In this document: piece by piece, positions 1-8,951 of the stretch
Layout: every line of letters starts with the position of its first letter
How positions within the stretch are numbered: position 1 is the stretch's first letter
NCBI GenBank assembly: GCA_001275005.1
Contig: JWZX01003133.1
Location: forward strand, 1 to 39,266
From: Chrysochromulina tobinii
Lineage: Eukaryota; Haptophyta; Prymnesiales; Chrysochromulinaceae
Reading direction: 5' to 3'
DNA: 39,266 bases
Program-made: the position numbers and the translations under genes
The notes under the pieces: generated by a model
What the model was told of the DNA's origin: nothing
The model's input: only the letters and a program-made list of their open reading frames with translations
Database searches by the model: none

Positions 1-261
1 CCTCCCTCCCGCCCTCCCCTCCGGCCCTTCCCCTCCACTTGGGCAGCTCCAGCTGGCGCACCCAGCCCGACAGACACGTGAGGCATCGCATGTGAACAAC
101 AGTTCTGAACACCGCCCTAACACCGCCCTTGTAGGCATCGGACGCTCCTCCCGATCGCATCGGAGCCCTTTCCCACTCGTTCGACGGAAAATGTGAAGTT
201 GTTTATACGGCTTTTCAAGCTCTTTTCCAAACAGAGAAAGTCTGCTACTACGAAAGCGTAA
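1..261. other. 5' flank of the first gene, no gene seen
   Basis: The first 50 bases are C/T-rich and the rest is mixed sequence running up to the first ATG at 262. No reading frame here has recognisable protein character, and no RNA gene or repeat was seen. The stretch probably holds the promoter and 5' UTR of the nuclease gene. It may also contain the end of an upstream gene that cannot be recognised. Confidence 0.4.
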
Positions 262-1650
262 ATGCGCTCGACGATCCGAGCTTTTGTGCCGACCAGCGCC
301 ACCGGCGCGGTTCCTGCGGCACGTGTTAATTTACGGCTCGTGTCTTACAATATCCTCGCGGATGAGCTCTGCATGACCGAAAAGCACTCGTACTGCCCTG
401 TCAAGGACCGTGAATGGCACGGCGACAGTGGGCGTGGGGCGAGACTCGTTGCGGAGCTGCTCTCGTACGAGGCGGACATCGTGTGCCTGCAGGAGTGCAG
501 CCTGCGAAAGTTTGACGACTGCTTTCGCACGGGACTCGGTAAGGAGTTCACTGGCTTCCATCACTCTGCGCATTTGTCAACTCGTCGGGCAGCCGCCGAA
601 GCACGCATGTCTGTAACAGGCCTTGCCACCTTTGTGCGCTCGGCGGCGTGGAAGCCCGTCAACGTGCAAGCTGTGCGTTTGGGAGAAGACTCAGATGCAC
701 GTGGGCATATCGGCTCGCTCCAGCAGACCTTGCGTGCCCGCGACGAGTCTGTGCTGCTGGTGCTTCTCGAGCATGTGGCCTCCGGCGCCCGCCTGGCGGT
801 TGGCAATACACACCTGCATTGGGATCCGCGTCAGCCGCACGTCAAGAGCTCTCAAGCGGAGCTGGCTGCCCGCGGGCTCGCCGCCTTTGCGTCCGTGCGC
901 CCGGCAGGCGCCCCGAGCACGGAGGCCTCGGCCGCCACATCATGCCCGGTAGCCTTGGTGGGTGACTTCAATTCAGTGCCGCACTTGCAGCCAAGCTTCC
1001 TGCCGAGCGCGCAGCGGGCGGCGCTTCCCGAGCTCCTACCGGAGGAGTGGCGAGCTTCCGCAGTGTACCGGCTGCTCTCGAACGGCACTGTCGAGTCGAC
1101 GCATCCGGAGCATCCGACAGCCTTCGCAGCGGGGCAGGCCGCTTCCAAGGAAGTCAAGTCAAGTCAAGTCAAGGAAGCTGCAAAAGAGGACGCGGCCGCT
1201 GCGGCAGCTGCGAGGACAGTGGCTGCGAGCTTCGCAAAGGCGGCGAATGCAGCTGCAGCTCCGTATGTCGAGCAGCCCACGAGCAGCCTCGAGCCACCTA
1301 GCAAGCGAAGCCGCAACGCCCAAAAGAGGTCCGAGCACAGCAACGCCTCAGAGGCTTCGGGAGAGACGAAGTGCAATCTGGGCCCTCTCACCACCGGCGT
1401 GCCGCTACGAGACGCCTATTGGGGCGCACTCGCGCCCGGCCCACTGCCGCTGACCACGCACGCCGACGATTTTGCGGGCTGCCTCGACTATTGCTGGATC
1501 TCTCCCGCCATCGAGGTGATGGAGGTACTCGCCATGCCGTACGAGCTCAACGCGCCGGTGGTGTTTGGCAAGATCCCCTCAGCTGAGTTCCCATCAGACC
1601 ACCTCGCCATTGCATGCACGCTGGCTGTGCCGATCGGAGCAGCCTTGTGA
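262..1650 (+). CDS. CCR4/nocturnin/Angel-type endonuclease-exonuclease-phosphatase protein
   Basis: This intronless 462-residue protein has the EEP nuclease fold used by CCR4-type poly(A) deadenylases, nocturnin, Angel and 2'-phosphodiesterases. The family motifs occur in order: SYNILADELC near residue 28, the metal-binding glutamate in CLQEC near residue 75, NTHLHWDP near 180, GDFNS near 233, DYCWIS near 411, and the terminal catalytic pair in PSDHLAI near 447. All catalytic positions are therefore present. An Ala/Lys/Ser-rich low-complexity insertion at about residues 290-370 separates GDFN from the last two motifs and includes a pentanucleotide repeat. No leucine-rich repeats precede the nuclease, unlike CNOT6, so it is closer in architecture to nocturnin or Angel. 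The likely role is mRNA 3'-end or phosphatase-type hydrolysis, but the exact substrate cannot be told. The ATG at 262 lies about 25 codons before the first motif. Confidence 0.82.
   Translation: MRSTIRAFVPTSATGAVPAARVNLRLVSYNILADELCMTEKHSYCPVKDREWHGDSGRGARLVAELLSYEADIVCLQECSLRKFDDCFRTGLGKEFTGFHHSAHLSTRRAAAEARMSVTGLATFVRSAAWKPVNVQAVRLGEDSDARGHIGSLQQTLRARDESVLLVLLEHVASGARLAVGNTHLHWDPRQPHVKSSQAELAARGLAAFASVRPAGAPSTEASAATSCPVALVGDFNSVPHLQPSFLPSAQRAALPELLPEEWRASAVYRLLSNGTVESTHPEHPTAFAAGQAASKEVKSSQVKEAAKEDAAAAAAARTVAASFAKAANAAAAPYVEQPTSSLEPPSKRSRNAQKRSEHSNASEASGETKCNLGPLTTGVPLRDAYWGALAPGPLPLTTHADDFAGCLDYCWISPAIEVMEVLAMPYELNAPVVFGKIPSAEFPSDHLAIACTLAVPIGAAL
1151..1173 (+). repeat. AAGTC pentanucleotide repeat inside the nuclease gene
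   Basis: Four tandem copies of AAGTC plus a partial fifth lie in the low-complexity insertion of the EEP nuclease. The five-base unit encodes a Lys/Ser/Val/Gln pattern that shifts through frames, so length changes would be frameshifting unless in multiples of three units. The same pentamer, in reverse complement, recurs as three copies at 8817-8833. Confidence 0.85.
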
Positions 1651-1916
1651 GCGTAATGTCGTGGGGCTTCAAGAACTGCGAGACGCACCAAACTCCACCT
1701 CACCGAAGTCCAGACCCAGTGTGGAGTTACTCGTTTGTCCTGCCGGAATATGATCACAGATCTGGAGCCATGCCCTGCCCATGCCGCCATGGTGCTGGGA
1801 AGCGGAACTCTGGAAATTGGAAATTGTAGCGTTCGGTGTGAGGTGCATGGTGCGGTACCACGTGTGGGCGGGTCCGGGTCAGTGGTCCGGGTGCGTACCG
1901 GTCATTTCGCACATCG
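1651..1916. other. Tail-to-tail spacer
   Basis: This spacer separates the stop of the plus-strand nuclease gene from the stop of the minus-strand glycosyltransferase-like gene. It must hold both 3' UTRs and polyadenylation sites. I saw no AATAAA-type signal in a convincing position and no gene. Confidence 0.5.
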
Positions 1917-3059
1917 TTACTTACTCGCGCGACGTGTTACGGCATCATACCATGGCGTCGTACCGTTGGCCGCCATCGCTTCCCACAGCGGAGGGATACC
2001 GCACCTCGCACTCCCATCGGTCAAAGACTGTGACGTCAGCTTGCGGCACGGAGGCTGCGGGCAGTTGCCCTGCTTGCAGCAGAGGCGGGCAGCCGGTACG
2101 ATGCGGGTAGCGTACCCAGACATGTCACCACAGAGGCCAGCCATACTGAAGCAAAAGAGGCTGCAGCGATAGAGCTGCCACTTGGGCATCACCAGATAGT
2201 CGAGGTGCTGCCGGCTGCTACGCATGTGCACGTCTATCATGACCTCTGGACCATGCAAGAGATGACCGGAAGCATTGTAGAGCGCATCGAAGTGATGCCA
2301 TTGCATACCATAATGGTCCGCCGCGGCCGGTGTGAGCAGCGCCTCGATGTCGGTGTGCGCGCCACCCATGCAAATCCCGGGCACAGCGTACTGCACCTGC
2401 GAGCGGTCACCTTCACTCCGGCCGCGGTGGCCGACATTCTCGGCGCCTGCGGGGCCAGTTCCCCACAGGCCATCCGCACGCGCCGCGTCTGCAACAGCCG
2501 ACGACGCCGACGACGGCGTTGAGGACAAGGGTGCTGCCGCATGCCGCACGTGCCTGCCGAGCGGCGCTAGCAGCGCATCTCGCACGCTTTCCAGATCGAC
2601 GCCTTGCGAGACGTAATCGGGTCGCTGTCGCCAGACAAGATCGTACCGTTGGCCTCTTTGATGGCTGAAACGGCGGCGCATCTCGCCGACGACCATGAGC
2701 TTGTGGGCCTGTGCAAGTGTATTGTCGACCTGGATGTTCTCGTGGTGCTTCCGATACGGGTAGCCAGGGAACAAGGCCCAATGCTCCGGCTTGAGCTTGC
2801 CGTGCGAATCGAGCACGCCGGCACTGTGTGGCCACCATGTGCAGTTGGCCACCTCGACCCCGCCATCGCCGGAGAGCTTAGAGCTGAATGCATCGACAAC
2901 GCCCGCGCGAGCATGGCGCACCTCTTCATCGCTGCAAGCCTCCAATGCGCAGAATAAGTCGACCGCATATCCAGCGGTTCGCGCTTGCAGCACGTTGTGC
3001 ACCTTGCCGACCGAAGAAACATTGAGAGAGCGGAGACAGCCGGTCAGCTCGATGGCCAT
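1917..3059 (-). CDS. Glycosyltransferase-like protein, algal GCLRSL/RPD family
   Basis: The frame opens at 3260, but recognisable sequence starts at the internal ATG at 3059 with MAIELTGCLRSLN, a first strand typical of a large uncharacterised algal family with glycosyltransferase-like fold. About 130 residues on, YDLVWRQRPDY resembles the acidic sugar-nucleotide or metal-binding strand of that family. PEVMIDVHM follows towards the end. Several Asn-X-Ser/Thr sites and many cysteines near the C-terminus fit a lumenal or secreted protein. I see no signal anchor at the chosen start, so the true N-terminus may be upstream (to 3260) or in an unseen exon. A Ser/Ala-rich loop after the RPDY motif is low complexity. 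Donor, acceptor and catalytic activity are unknown. The assignment rests on motif pattern only. Confidence 0.55.
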   Translation of the reverse strand: MAIELTGCLRSLNVSSVGKVHNVLQARTAGYAVDLFCALEACSDEEVRHARAGVVDAFSSKLSGDGGVEVANCTWWPHSAGVLDSHGKLKPEHWALFPGYPYRKHHENIQVDNTLAQAHKLMVVGEMRRRFSHQRGQRYDLVWRQRPDYVSQGVDLESVRDALLAPLGRHVRHAAAPLSSTPSSASSAVADAARADGLWGTGPAGAENVGHRGRSEGDRSQVQYAVPGICMGGAHTDIEALLTPAAADHYGMQWHHFDALYNASGHLLHGPEVMIDVHMRSSRQHLDYLVMPKWQLYRCSLFCFSMAGLCGDMSGYATRIVPAARLCCKQGNCPQPPCRKLTSQSLTDGSARCGIPPLWEAMAANGTTPWYDAVTRRASK

Positions 3060-3296
3060 GCGCCAACGCGGGGGTACATGGTCTAAGGAATGCGAGCTGC
3101 TTTGAATAACAAACGGTGTCGCATTGCGGCGTGCGTTGCCGGGAGGGCCGTAGCCTTGGCAGGAGTCGCTCACGACCATGTGTTGCTCACGAAACTTGGG
3201 ACCGAACAGGGACCCGTTGGCCGTCAGGCACGAGGGTATCCTTCCACAAGTTGCCCTCATGTTTCAACGAAACGCCCACGAGAGCGCCTGATAGCA
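3060..3296. promoter_or_regulatory. Short divergent promoter region between the glycosyltransferase-like gene and COG4
   Basis: The two genes are transcribed away from each other. With the internal starts the gap is 237 bp. If the upstream ATG at 3260 is used for the minus gene, only 36 bp remain and the 5' UTRs must overlap. Both frames stay open through the gap, so ORF length alone does not decide the starts. No TATA-like element was seen. Confidence 0.45.
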
Positions 3297-5894
3297 ATGC
3301 GACAGGGCGAGCAATGCGTCGACGACAACTTGGCCTTCCTCAGCGCCTTCCAGGATGAGGTCGCCGACTTCCACATGGCGTGCGCGGACAGCGGGGCCAC
3401 CGATGCAGCCGAAAGGGTTTTGAGCCACGTCGGCACGCTGCGGGCCATGGTCTCTGATGCCGAGGGTGACGATGCCGCAATGCTCAAGGAGATGCACGCG
3501 GCATGCGTGGCCAAGGCGGCGGCGTGGGTAGAGCGCCGCATTCAGGACCTCGTCGCGCAGTTCCATTTGCGGTGGCACGACGATGGCGATTTGCTCGCAG
3601 TGGACTGCGCGCTTCGCGAGAGCATGACGCTCGTTAGGCACGCCGAAGCCGAGCTGGGCCCACTTCCTGTGTGCGTCGAAGTGCTCGGTGGGTGCGACCA
3701 GCAACTATGCACAAAGCTGGCCGAACACGTACGCCGCGCTAACCGGCACGAGCTGCGCATGCTCTTCGCCGACTTTTGCCAGTGGGTGGGTCGCGAAGAG
3801 CTGCAGCAGCTTTGCCTCGACAAGTATCGTGAGCAAGTGGATAAGCATGTCCAGAGCGAGGCGGTGGCGACGCAGATCAAGCTGTTGAATCTGTTGCAGG
3901 CCAAATCGCTGCGGACCTCGGTGGGTGGCACCAATGGCGTGGGTGCCAGCGCGGGCGCCGGCGCGGGCGCTGGCGCGGGTGGCGGCGGCGGCGGCGGTCC
4001 CGGCGCGGGTGCGCAGGTCACCGAGGACGGTAGCGGAGGGCCTGTACAGGTGCTGCGCGAGTATCTCGAAGGTGTGGCGGGGCTCAAGGAGGAGCTTTGC
4101 GCGGCCGAGCTGCCGCCTAGCTTTGCTACGAGCGTGCTACGAGAGGTCGAGCAAGAGGCGTGCACACAAGCATTGGAGCTCGCTAGCCAGGTGCTCGATG
4201 CAGAGGCGCACCTGAGGACCGCCCACGACGCAGTGCAGCGCCATCTCGACCACTGGCCCGCCAGGCAGGCTGGCACGGATAGTGCGGGCACGCCCGGCGG
4301 CGGCAGTGGCAGCGGCGGCAGCGGCGGCGGCGGCGGCAGGGGTGGTGGGCGCGTGCAGCTCGAGCTGCCCGAGCTCGATGCCCAGTTAGAGGACACGAGT
4401 GCTCTCCTGCTGTTGCTCCAGTCGTTTGAGCAGTGGTGTGAGGAGGTAGACGCTGAGCAGCAGGCGATCGCCGAGGCTAACGTCGTGACGATCGGCGCCG
4501 GCACGGAAGGCGCTGGTGTCGGCGCCTCTGAGGCCGCTGCTACTGGCGCCGCCCCGGCAGCAGCGCTATCGGAGGACGATGGCTGGTCGTTACGAGAATT
4601 GGCTTCCGCGGCGGACAGTGGCCGGACCGTGCGAGACGCCGCATCCGCCGCTGGGTCCGCGGCTGCGGCCGCGGCCTCAGCGTGCTCTTCCGCGTTGCAG
4701 ATGCCCTCGCTGCCACCCCCACCCTCAGCCACTCGCAACGAAGCGCTACCGCCGCCACCGCCACCGCCTCGGGCGGCCGCCTCGGTCGCAGGTGCGCCTT
4801 CCGCCTCGCGTGCGCAGCCAAAGCCAGCGCGGACGAGCGCGCGTGTGAAGCTCGAGACGTACTGCCAGACGCTTGCGTGCGCGTACTCGGCCGGCGAGGC
4901 TGCCTATCTGGGATGCGCGGTGCGCCTGGCGATGGAGATGGCTGAGGCCGACCGTGAAAGCCTCACGCTCTCGGTGGTCGACGACGGCTTCTTTGTCCTG
5001 CTGAAGGCGTTCGGACGCGCGGTGCGATCGGGTGCCGCCACGCTAGCCGTCGTGCCACTGCTCCATTCCATGGTCGACGCCATCCGCACGCTCATCGCGC
5101 CGGTGCTTGGCCGTTATGTGCGTCAGGCGGGGCTCGCCGATGCGGCGAACGAGCCGTTCCTGATCGCGGTCAACTCGCTGCAGTGCGCGGAGGAGTACAC
5201 GCGCAAGCTCCGGTCGGTGGTGTCGTCGGCCTTCGAAGAGCGCTTCAACGGCCTCGTGGGGCTCGCGGACGCGGCGCAGTCCGAGCTGGATGGTATCGCC
5301 GACGATCTCAAGGAGGATGCGGCGAAGGAGCTCCGCCATCTGGGCGCCTCGCTCCTCCCCGCCGTGTGGCTGCGAATGGAGTTCGAGCCGACCTCGTACG
5401 TGCTCGCGGCCGAGCAAGCTGAGCTGGATGCGAAGCGCTCGTTCGAGTCCGGATTGTTACGACCGTTACGCGAAGCCCTCGAGCCCCTAAAGGATCGGCT
5501 GAGGGCTGTCAACTTTGAGAGCCTGGTGCACACGCTGGCGGCGGGGCTCGCCGAAGAGCTCGAGGCGGCGGTGATGCACAAGCGCTTCGACGAGGCGGGC
5601 GCGATCCTGCTCGGCGAGCACTCGCGTCAGCTCACCGACAACCTCTCGGAGCTTCTCGTGAGCGGCTCGGTGCGCAATGAGTTCGGGCGGCTCAACCAGA
5701 TCGCCTTCCTGCTCACGGCGGGCAGCGTGCAGGAGGCTGCCGCGCTGATGCTCTCCACGCAGAGCGCTGCCGCGGGCCCCGGCGCGCGCCTCACAAGGGC
5801 AGAGGCCGCGCGCGCGCTCGTGCTGCGCAAGGAGTTCACCATGGCGGAGGTGCGTGAGATCTTGCCGGAGCTCGACGACGAGGATGAGGGCTGA
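3297..5894 (+). CDS. COG4: Conserved oligomeric Golgi complex subunit 4
   Basis: This 865-residue protein is a subunit of the COG tethering complex, which docks retrograde intra-Golgi vesicles through SNARE and SM-protein contacts at the cytosolic Golgi face. Support is strongest in the C-terminal half. LSVVDDGFFVLLKAFGRA near residue 558 is followed by helical repeats and LNQIAFLLTAG near 800. The end, LTRAEAARALVLRKEF, matches the closing COG4 helix pattern LTxxEVRxVLxLRxDF. The N-terminal part (1-205) is helical and coiled-coil-like as expected. Three low-complexity inserts separate the domains: Gly/Ala at about 208-241, Gly/Ser at 331-352 and Ala/Pro at 398-512. The ATG at 3297 is preferred over the frame start at 3090 because the 69 upstream residues lack family character and overlap the divergent gene. 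No introns are needed. Confidence 0.85.
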   Translation: MRQGEQCVDDNLAFLSAFQDEVADFHMACADSGATDAAERVLSHVGTLRAMVSDAEGDDAAMLKEMHAACVAKAAAWVERRIQDLVAQFHLRWHDDGDLLAVDCALRESMTLVRHAEAELGPLPVCVEVLGGCDQQLCTKLAEHVRRANRHELRMLFADFCQWVGREELQQLCLDKYREQVDKHVQSEAVATQIKLLNLLQAKSLRTSVGGTNGVGASAGAGAGAGAGGGGGGGPGAGAQVTEDGSGGPVQVLREYLEGVAGLKEELCAAELPPSFATSVLREVEQEACTQALELASQVLDAEAHLRTAHDAVQRHLDHWPARQAGTDSAGTPGGGSGSGGSGGGGGRGGGRVQLELPELDAQLEDTSALLLLLQSFEQWCEEVDAEQQAIAEANVVTIGAGTEGAGVGASEAAATGAAPAAALSEDDGWSLRELASAADSGRTVRDAASAAGSAAAAAASACSSALQMPSLPPPPSATRNEALPPPPPPPRAAASVAGAPSASRAQPKPARTSARVKLETYCQTLACAYSAGEAAYLGCAVRLAMEMAEADRESLTLSVVDDGFFVLLKAFGRAVRSGAATLAVVPLLHSMVDAIRTLIAPVLGRYVRQAGLADAANEPFLIAVNSLQCAEEYTRKLRSVVSSAFEERFNGLVGLADAAQSELDGIADDLKEDAAKELRHLGASLLPAVWLRMEFEPTSYVLAAEQAELDAKRSFESGLLRPLREALEPLKDRLRAVNFESLVHTLAAGLAEELEAAVMHKRFDEAGAILLGEHSRQLTDNLSELLVSGSVRNEFGRLNQIAFLLTAGSVQEAAALMLSTQSAAAGPGARLTRAEAARALVLRKEFTMAEVREILPELDDEDEG
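3918..4018 (+). repeat. Gly/Ala codon low-complexity tract in COG4
   Basis: GC-only imperfect repeats of GGCGCGGGC type encode alternating Gly-Ala followed by a polyglycine run. The tract lies between N-terminal helices of COG4 and probably forms a flexible linker. A second Gly/Ser tract lies at about 4288-4350. Confidence 0.8.
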
Positions 5895-6418
5895 ACGCAC
5901 CTGTGGGCTCGACGACCAATGTGCTGATACCGTGCGTTGTCGACCGACCGGCCAGGTTTGGAGAGAGACTGAGGCATTTTCCCCCCCGATAATCCACCAC
6001 ACAGTCGCTCCAATTCACGCACCCAGCGGCGTATAACTCGGGCTCGGTCGGTCGGTATCCACTTGGTACGACGCGCGCTCGCCCTCCAATTGTCGCCCTC
6101 AGAATCGCCCACCCTCCGGCTCCGCACGCAGAACCGAAGGAAATCACGCCCAGCACATCTCGCAATCGCACCGAGGGGGGAATCAGCGGCACAGAAGACT
6201 ATAGACTTTAAGTGACCAGAAGTGCAATTTGAACCAGTTGAAGGGTGTAACCCAAATCCATCGCTCCAGTACCGGTAAGGTGCGCCCGCGTGTCCCGTGT
6301 GTGTCCCGTGTGTGTCCCGGCTCCCCCGGTGTCTTTTTACTGGTACTATTGTACAAGGCCTTCAAGGACGAAGAATTCCGCAAATGAATTTCATCAAGGG
6401 ATTTGATGAATCCCCTTC
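5895..6418. other. Intergenic, COG4 3' side and transporter 5' side
   Basis: No gene was recognised. The stretch contains a GACTATAG motif at 6196-6203, three 11-bp units around TGTCCCG at 6290-6319, and a short GGGATT/AATCCC inverted repeat just before the next start at about 6398-6415. An upstream ATG at 6384 opens a 24-codon frame that overlaps the annotated start of the transporter. Confidence 0.55.
6290..6319 (+). repeat. 11-bp tandem repeat, three copies
   Basis: The core TGTCCCG begins at 6291, 6302 and 6313, an exact 11-bp period, separated by GTG-rich sequence. It lies about 100 bp upstream of the transporter start, in the presumed promoter or 5' UTR. Confidence 0.75.
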
Positions 6419-6458
6419 ATGCGGCCGTCCGCGAGCGAGGGCACCGGCCCTGGGATGA
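6384..6458 (+). promoter_or_regulatory. Upstream ORF overlapping the transporter start
   Basis: The ATG at 6384 opens a 24-codon frame, +1 relative to the main frame, ending in TGA at 6456-6458. Its stop overlaps an in-frame Met codon of the transporter (codon 13, ATG at 6455) as ATGA. Ribosomes starting at the first ATG would miss the annotated ATG at 6419, but could terminate and reinitiate at 6455. Whether the transcript includes 6384 is not known, so the regulatory role is inference. Confidence 0.4.
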
Positions 6459-8152
6459 AATCGTCTAGTCCGGATGGTGATGCTGAGCGGGACCACAAGG
6501 AAGACACGCCCGATGCGACTCCAAGGGAAATTCAAGGATTTTACTTGATCGACTTTGCCAACTCTGTGTACAGTACGGTGGGCATCGGAGGCTTCCTACC
6601 GCTGCTCATTCAAGCGGCTGCACTTGCTAATTCTGGGTATCCGAATGACTGCCCCAACGTGTTGCGCGACGAGGCTGAGCTCAATGCTGTGCGTGCCTCG
6701 TGGAGATTCTTCAACTATTCGATGAACGACGCGGGGACGTTTTATCGTATTGTGGGCGCTGGCCCCAGAGAGTGCGATGAGCCCAATGCACCCTCGTGCT
6801 TCAATGGCACCTGCACAGGCTACCCCGCGAATCTTCTCGAGTGCCGCGATCCGTCCGGAAGTACTGAGGTGGCGCTGCTCACGCGCGGCGGCCTCGCCAC
6901 CAATCCTACTGCATACGCGACCCTGTGCATCACAGTCTCGGTTGTCATCCAAGCTGGCATCTTCTTCTTCCTTGGGCCCCTCGCTGACTACGGAGGCTCT
7001 CGCAAGAAGACGCTTTTGGGCACATCTTGGATGGGCGCATCCTTCTGCATCATTTCGCTCGCGATCAACGCGGAGAACTTCACGATTGGCATGCTTGTGT
7101 GTGTCATCACGAATGTGTGCTTTGGCGTCTCTGGTGTGATGATGAACGCCTTCCTGCCTAAGATCGTGGCCGCTCTGCCCGAGGTCCGAGCAGCTCAGGG
7201 CAAGGAGCGCGAGGAGATCGAATCGATGAGGTCGACCGAGATCTCCGCGCGGGGCTTCGCTTGGGGCTACGTCGCCGGCGTGATCGGCATCATCCTCTGC
7301 ATCCCGTTAGTTGCCCTCCTCCCCGAGATCCTCGCTTATCAACTGTGCATGGTGATCGTGGGCATCTGGTGGGCCGCGTGGATGATCCCCGTCGCGCTAC
7401 GGCTGCTGCCACGGCCGGGGTCTCCTTTACCAGAAAATAAGACGGTCTGCACAGTAGCAAGCTCGAGCTTTTTGGCCACCTTCCGCGAGCTGTGTGCGCT
7501 GCCTCGATCCGGCTTCTACCTCCTCCTTTGGGCCTTCTTCTCCGATGGTGTGTTCCTCGTCGGCAGTATTGGCGGCTTGTACGCGAACTCGCGTGTCGAC
7601 TGGGGCTGCTTCCCGAAGACGTATGGCGTGCTCGCAGTCTTCATCCTCGTGCCGCTCTTTGCCGCCGGGTTCAATGTCCTCTACCAGAAGATCGCTCAGT
7701 GGTTCCGCGTCCCGCCTGAGCGCATGCTCCAGTGGACTTTGGTCGTCATCGGCCTCGTCGTGCCCATCTGGGGGTTTGCCGGCATCGCCACGGGTCTCGA
7801 CGTCATCATCGTCGCCGTCATCTGGGGCGCGCACATGGGGCCCATGCAGGCGTTCTCACGCTCCGTGTTTGCATCGCTCATCCCTCCAGGAAAAGAGTCC
7901 GCGTTCTTTGCGCTATACGAGCTCACCAACCGCGGCTCGTCGTGGCTCGGCCCTCTCATCCTCACAGTGTCGGTGGCGGCCACCAACCAGTACACGTATG
8001 CTTTTGTTTACGTGCTCGTGGTTTGCCTAGGCGGCGCGTTCTTCCTCAGCTTCATCGACATGAAAAAGGGCCACAAGGCTGCCATCGAGCGCGGTAGGAC
8101 CAGCGTGGCGCTGGCAACGCCCAGCATCGTGCTCAACCCTGTTGCGCCCTAG
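6419..8152 (+). CDS. Atg22/UMF1-type major facilitator transporter
   Basis: This 577-residue, intronless polytopic membrane protein has about 12 hydrophobic segments. After a charged cytosolic N-terminus of about 35 residues, GFYLIDFANSVYST is the signature first helix of the vacuole effluxer Atg22-like (UMF1) family. A long loop containing several cysteines lies between the first two helices. FFFLGPLADYGGSRKK near residue 180 is the MFS motif A-like loop. GPMQAFSRSVFASLIPPGKE followed by FFALYELTNRGSSWLGP near residues 470-515 is diagnostic for the family. In yeast Atg22 exports amino acids from the vacuole during autophagy. Algal members are uncharacterised, so the substrate is inferred only as a small solute, possibly an amino acid. 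The start could be ATG 6419 or Met13 at 6455. Confidence 0.85.
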   Translation: MRPSASEGTGPGMKSSSPDGDAERDHKEDTPDATPREIQGFYLIDFANSVYSTVGIGGFLPLLIQAAALANSGYPNDCPNVLRDEAELNAVRASWRFFNYSMNDAGTFYRIVGAGPRECDEPNAPSCFNGTCTGYPANLLECRDPSGSTEVALLTRGGLATNPTAYATLCITVSVVIQAGIFFFLGPLADYGGSRKKTLLGTSWMGASFCIISLAINAENFTIGMLVCVITNVCFGVSGVMMNAFLPKIVAALPEVRAAQGKEREEIESMRSTEISARGFAWGYVAGVIGIILCIPLVALLPEILAYQLCMVIVGIWWAAWMIPVALRLLPRPGSPLPENKTVCTVASSSFLATFRELCALPRSGFYLLLWAFFSDGVFLVGSIGGLYANSRVDWGCFPKTYGVLAVFILVPLFAAGFNVLYQKIAQWFRVPPERMLQWTLVVIGLVVPIWGFAGIATGLDVIIVAVIWGAHMGPMQAFSRSVFASLIPPGKESAFFALYELTNRGSSWLGPLILTVSVAATNQYTYAFVYVLVVCLGGAFFLSFIDMKKGHKAAIERGRTSVALATPSIVLNPVAP

Positions 8153-8951
8153 TCATTGCTAAAGTCTATGCTATGGGATGGCCACAGTCTTATTCACGTC
8201 TGACAGACTGTGCGACAGTGACCTTCAGAGGCGCGACGCTGAAGTCCCTGAACGGAACAACGACAACACAGTGACGAATGAGGGAGGGGGCAGGGGTGAG
8301 AGAGGACTTTTCGAGAGGCGGGCATCATGGGCGAGCGGGTCGTGAGAGCTGAGCAAAGCTGAGCCTGAGAGCGCTTTGTTCGTGTACGATTTGTGCAAAG
8401 AGTTGACTATAGTCTATACGAAATGGAGACTAAGTTTATATTCGATTTTTCAGACGGAACCCGTCCGGCGCGAATCGACACCATGGCGAATCGATTTCGA
8501 CCGTACTACGATGCCCGCGGACGTCGGCTCCAGGGCGACGGCTAGAGCTGAAGGCGACGGCCGATAAACGCCGTTGCTTTCTCTGACCGTTGCTTACTGT
8601 TACTGTACTCGACTACACACAGCCTGCATTGTGCATATACAGCTGGGAACTCAAGTCCAAACCATGGTCTCAACGCTTGCTTCAAGGTACGGTACATGTA
8701 ATCGAATGAGGATGTTCTCTCCTAGCGTACAGAGAGGTCCCTTTCCCAGCTTTATGCCCATCTTCTTCAGGCCACCATCGTGTCCTGAAGAAGATCGAGG
8801 CCTCCGCCTGAGTGAATTGACTTGACTTGACTTTCGTTTGTACCAAATTTGTAAGTTTCAGGACTTCACAGGAACCCTTGAGGGAAGCCATTTCGATGCC
8901 ACGATCGATGCGACAGTCTCGAGCCCCTTGCGCTCCCGCCTCACCCCGACC
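8153..8951. other. Intergenic with hairpin, GACTATAG motif and TTGAC repeat
   Basis: About 800 bp with no recognisable gene. A hairpin with 7-bp arms (CACAGTC/GACTGTG, 8183-8189 and 8206-8212) starts about 30 bp after the transporter stop. GACTATAGTCTAT occurs around 8404. TTGAC is repeated three times at 8817-8833. The reading frame of the next gene stays open upstream to 8838 but has no ATG before 8952. An upstream exon ending at one of the AG sites near 8860-8875 cannot be excluded. Confidence 0.55.
8817..8833 (+). repeat. TTGAC pentanucleotide repeat
   Basis: Three tandem TTGAC units lie about 120 bp upstream of the giant gene's ATG. The reverse complement, GTCAA, is the same pentamer family as the repeat at 1151-1173. 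Confidence 0.8.

Noticed and set aside
3542-4738. 398-codon minus-strand frame opposite COG4
   Set aside because: It is antisense to a well-supported gene and its composition (Ser/Pro/Ala runs) mirrors the GC-rich codons of the plus strand; no domain character.
6215-6245. Possible tRNA B-box-like GGTTCAAAT on the minus strand
   Set aside because: The final conserved C is missing and no A-box or cloverleaf arms can be drawn around it.
8838-8951. N-terminal extension of the giant protein to the TTG at 8838
   Set aside because: There is no ATG in this stretch, and the ubiquitin-like fold begins exactly at the ATG at 8952. Non-ATG initiation would be a needless assumption.
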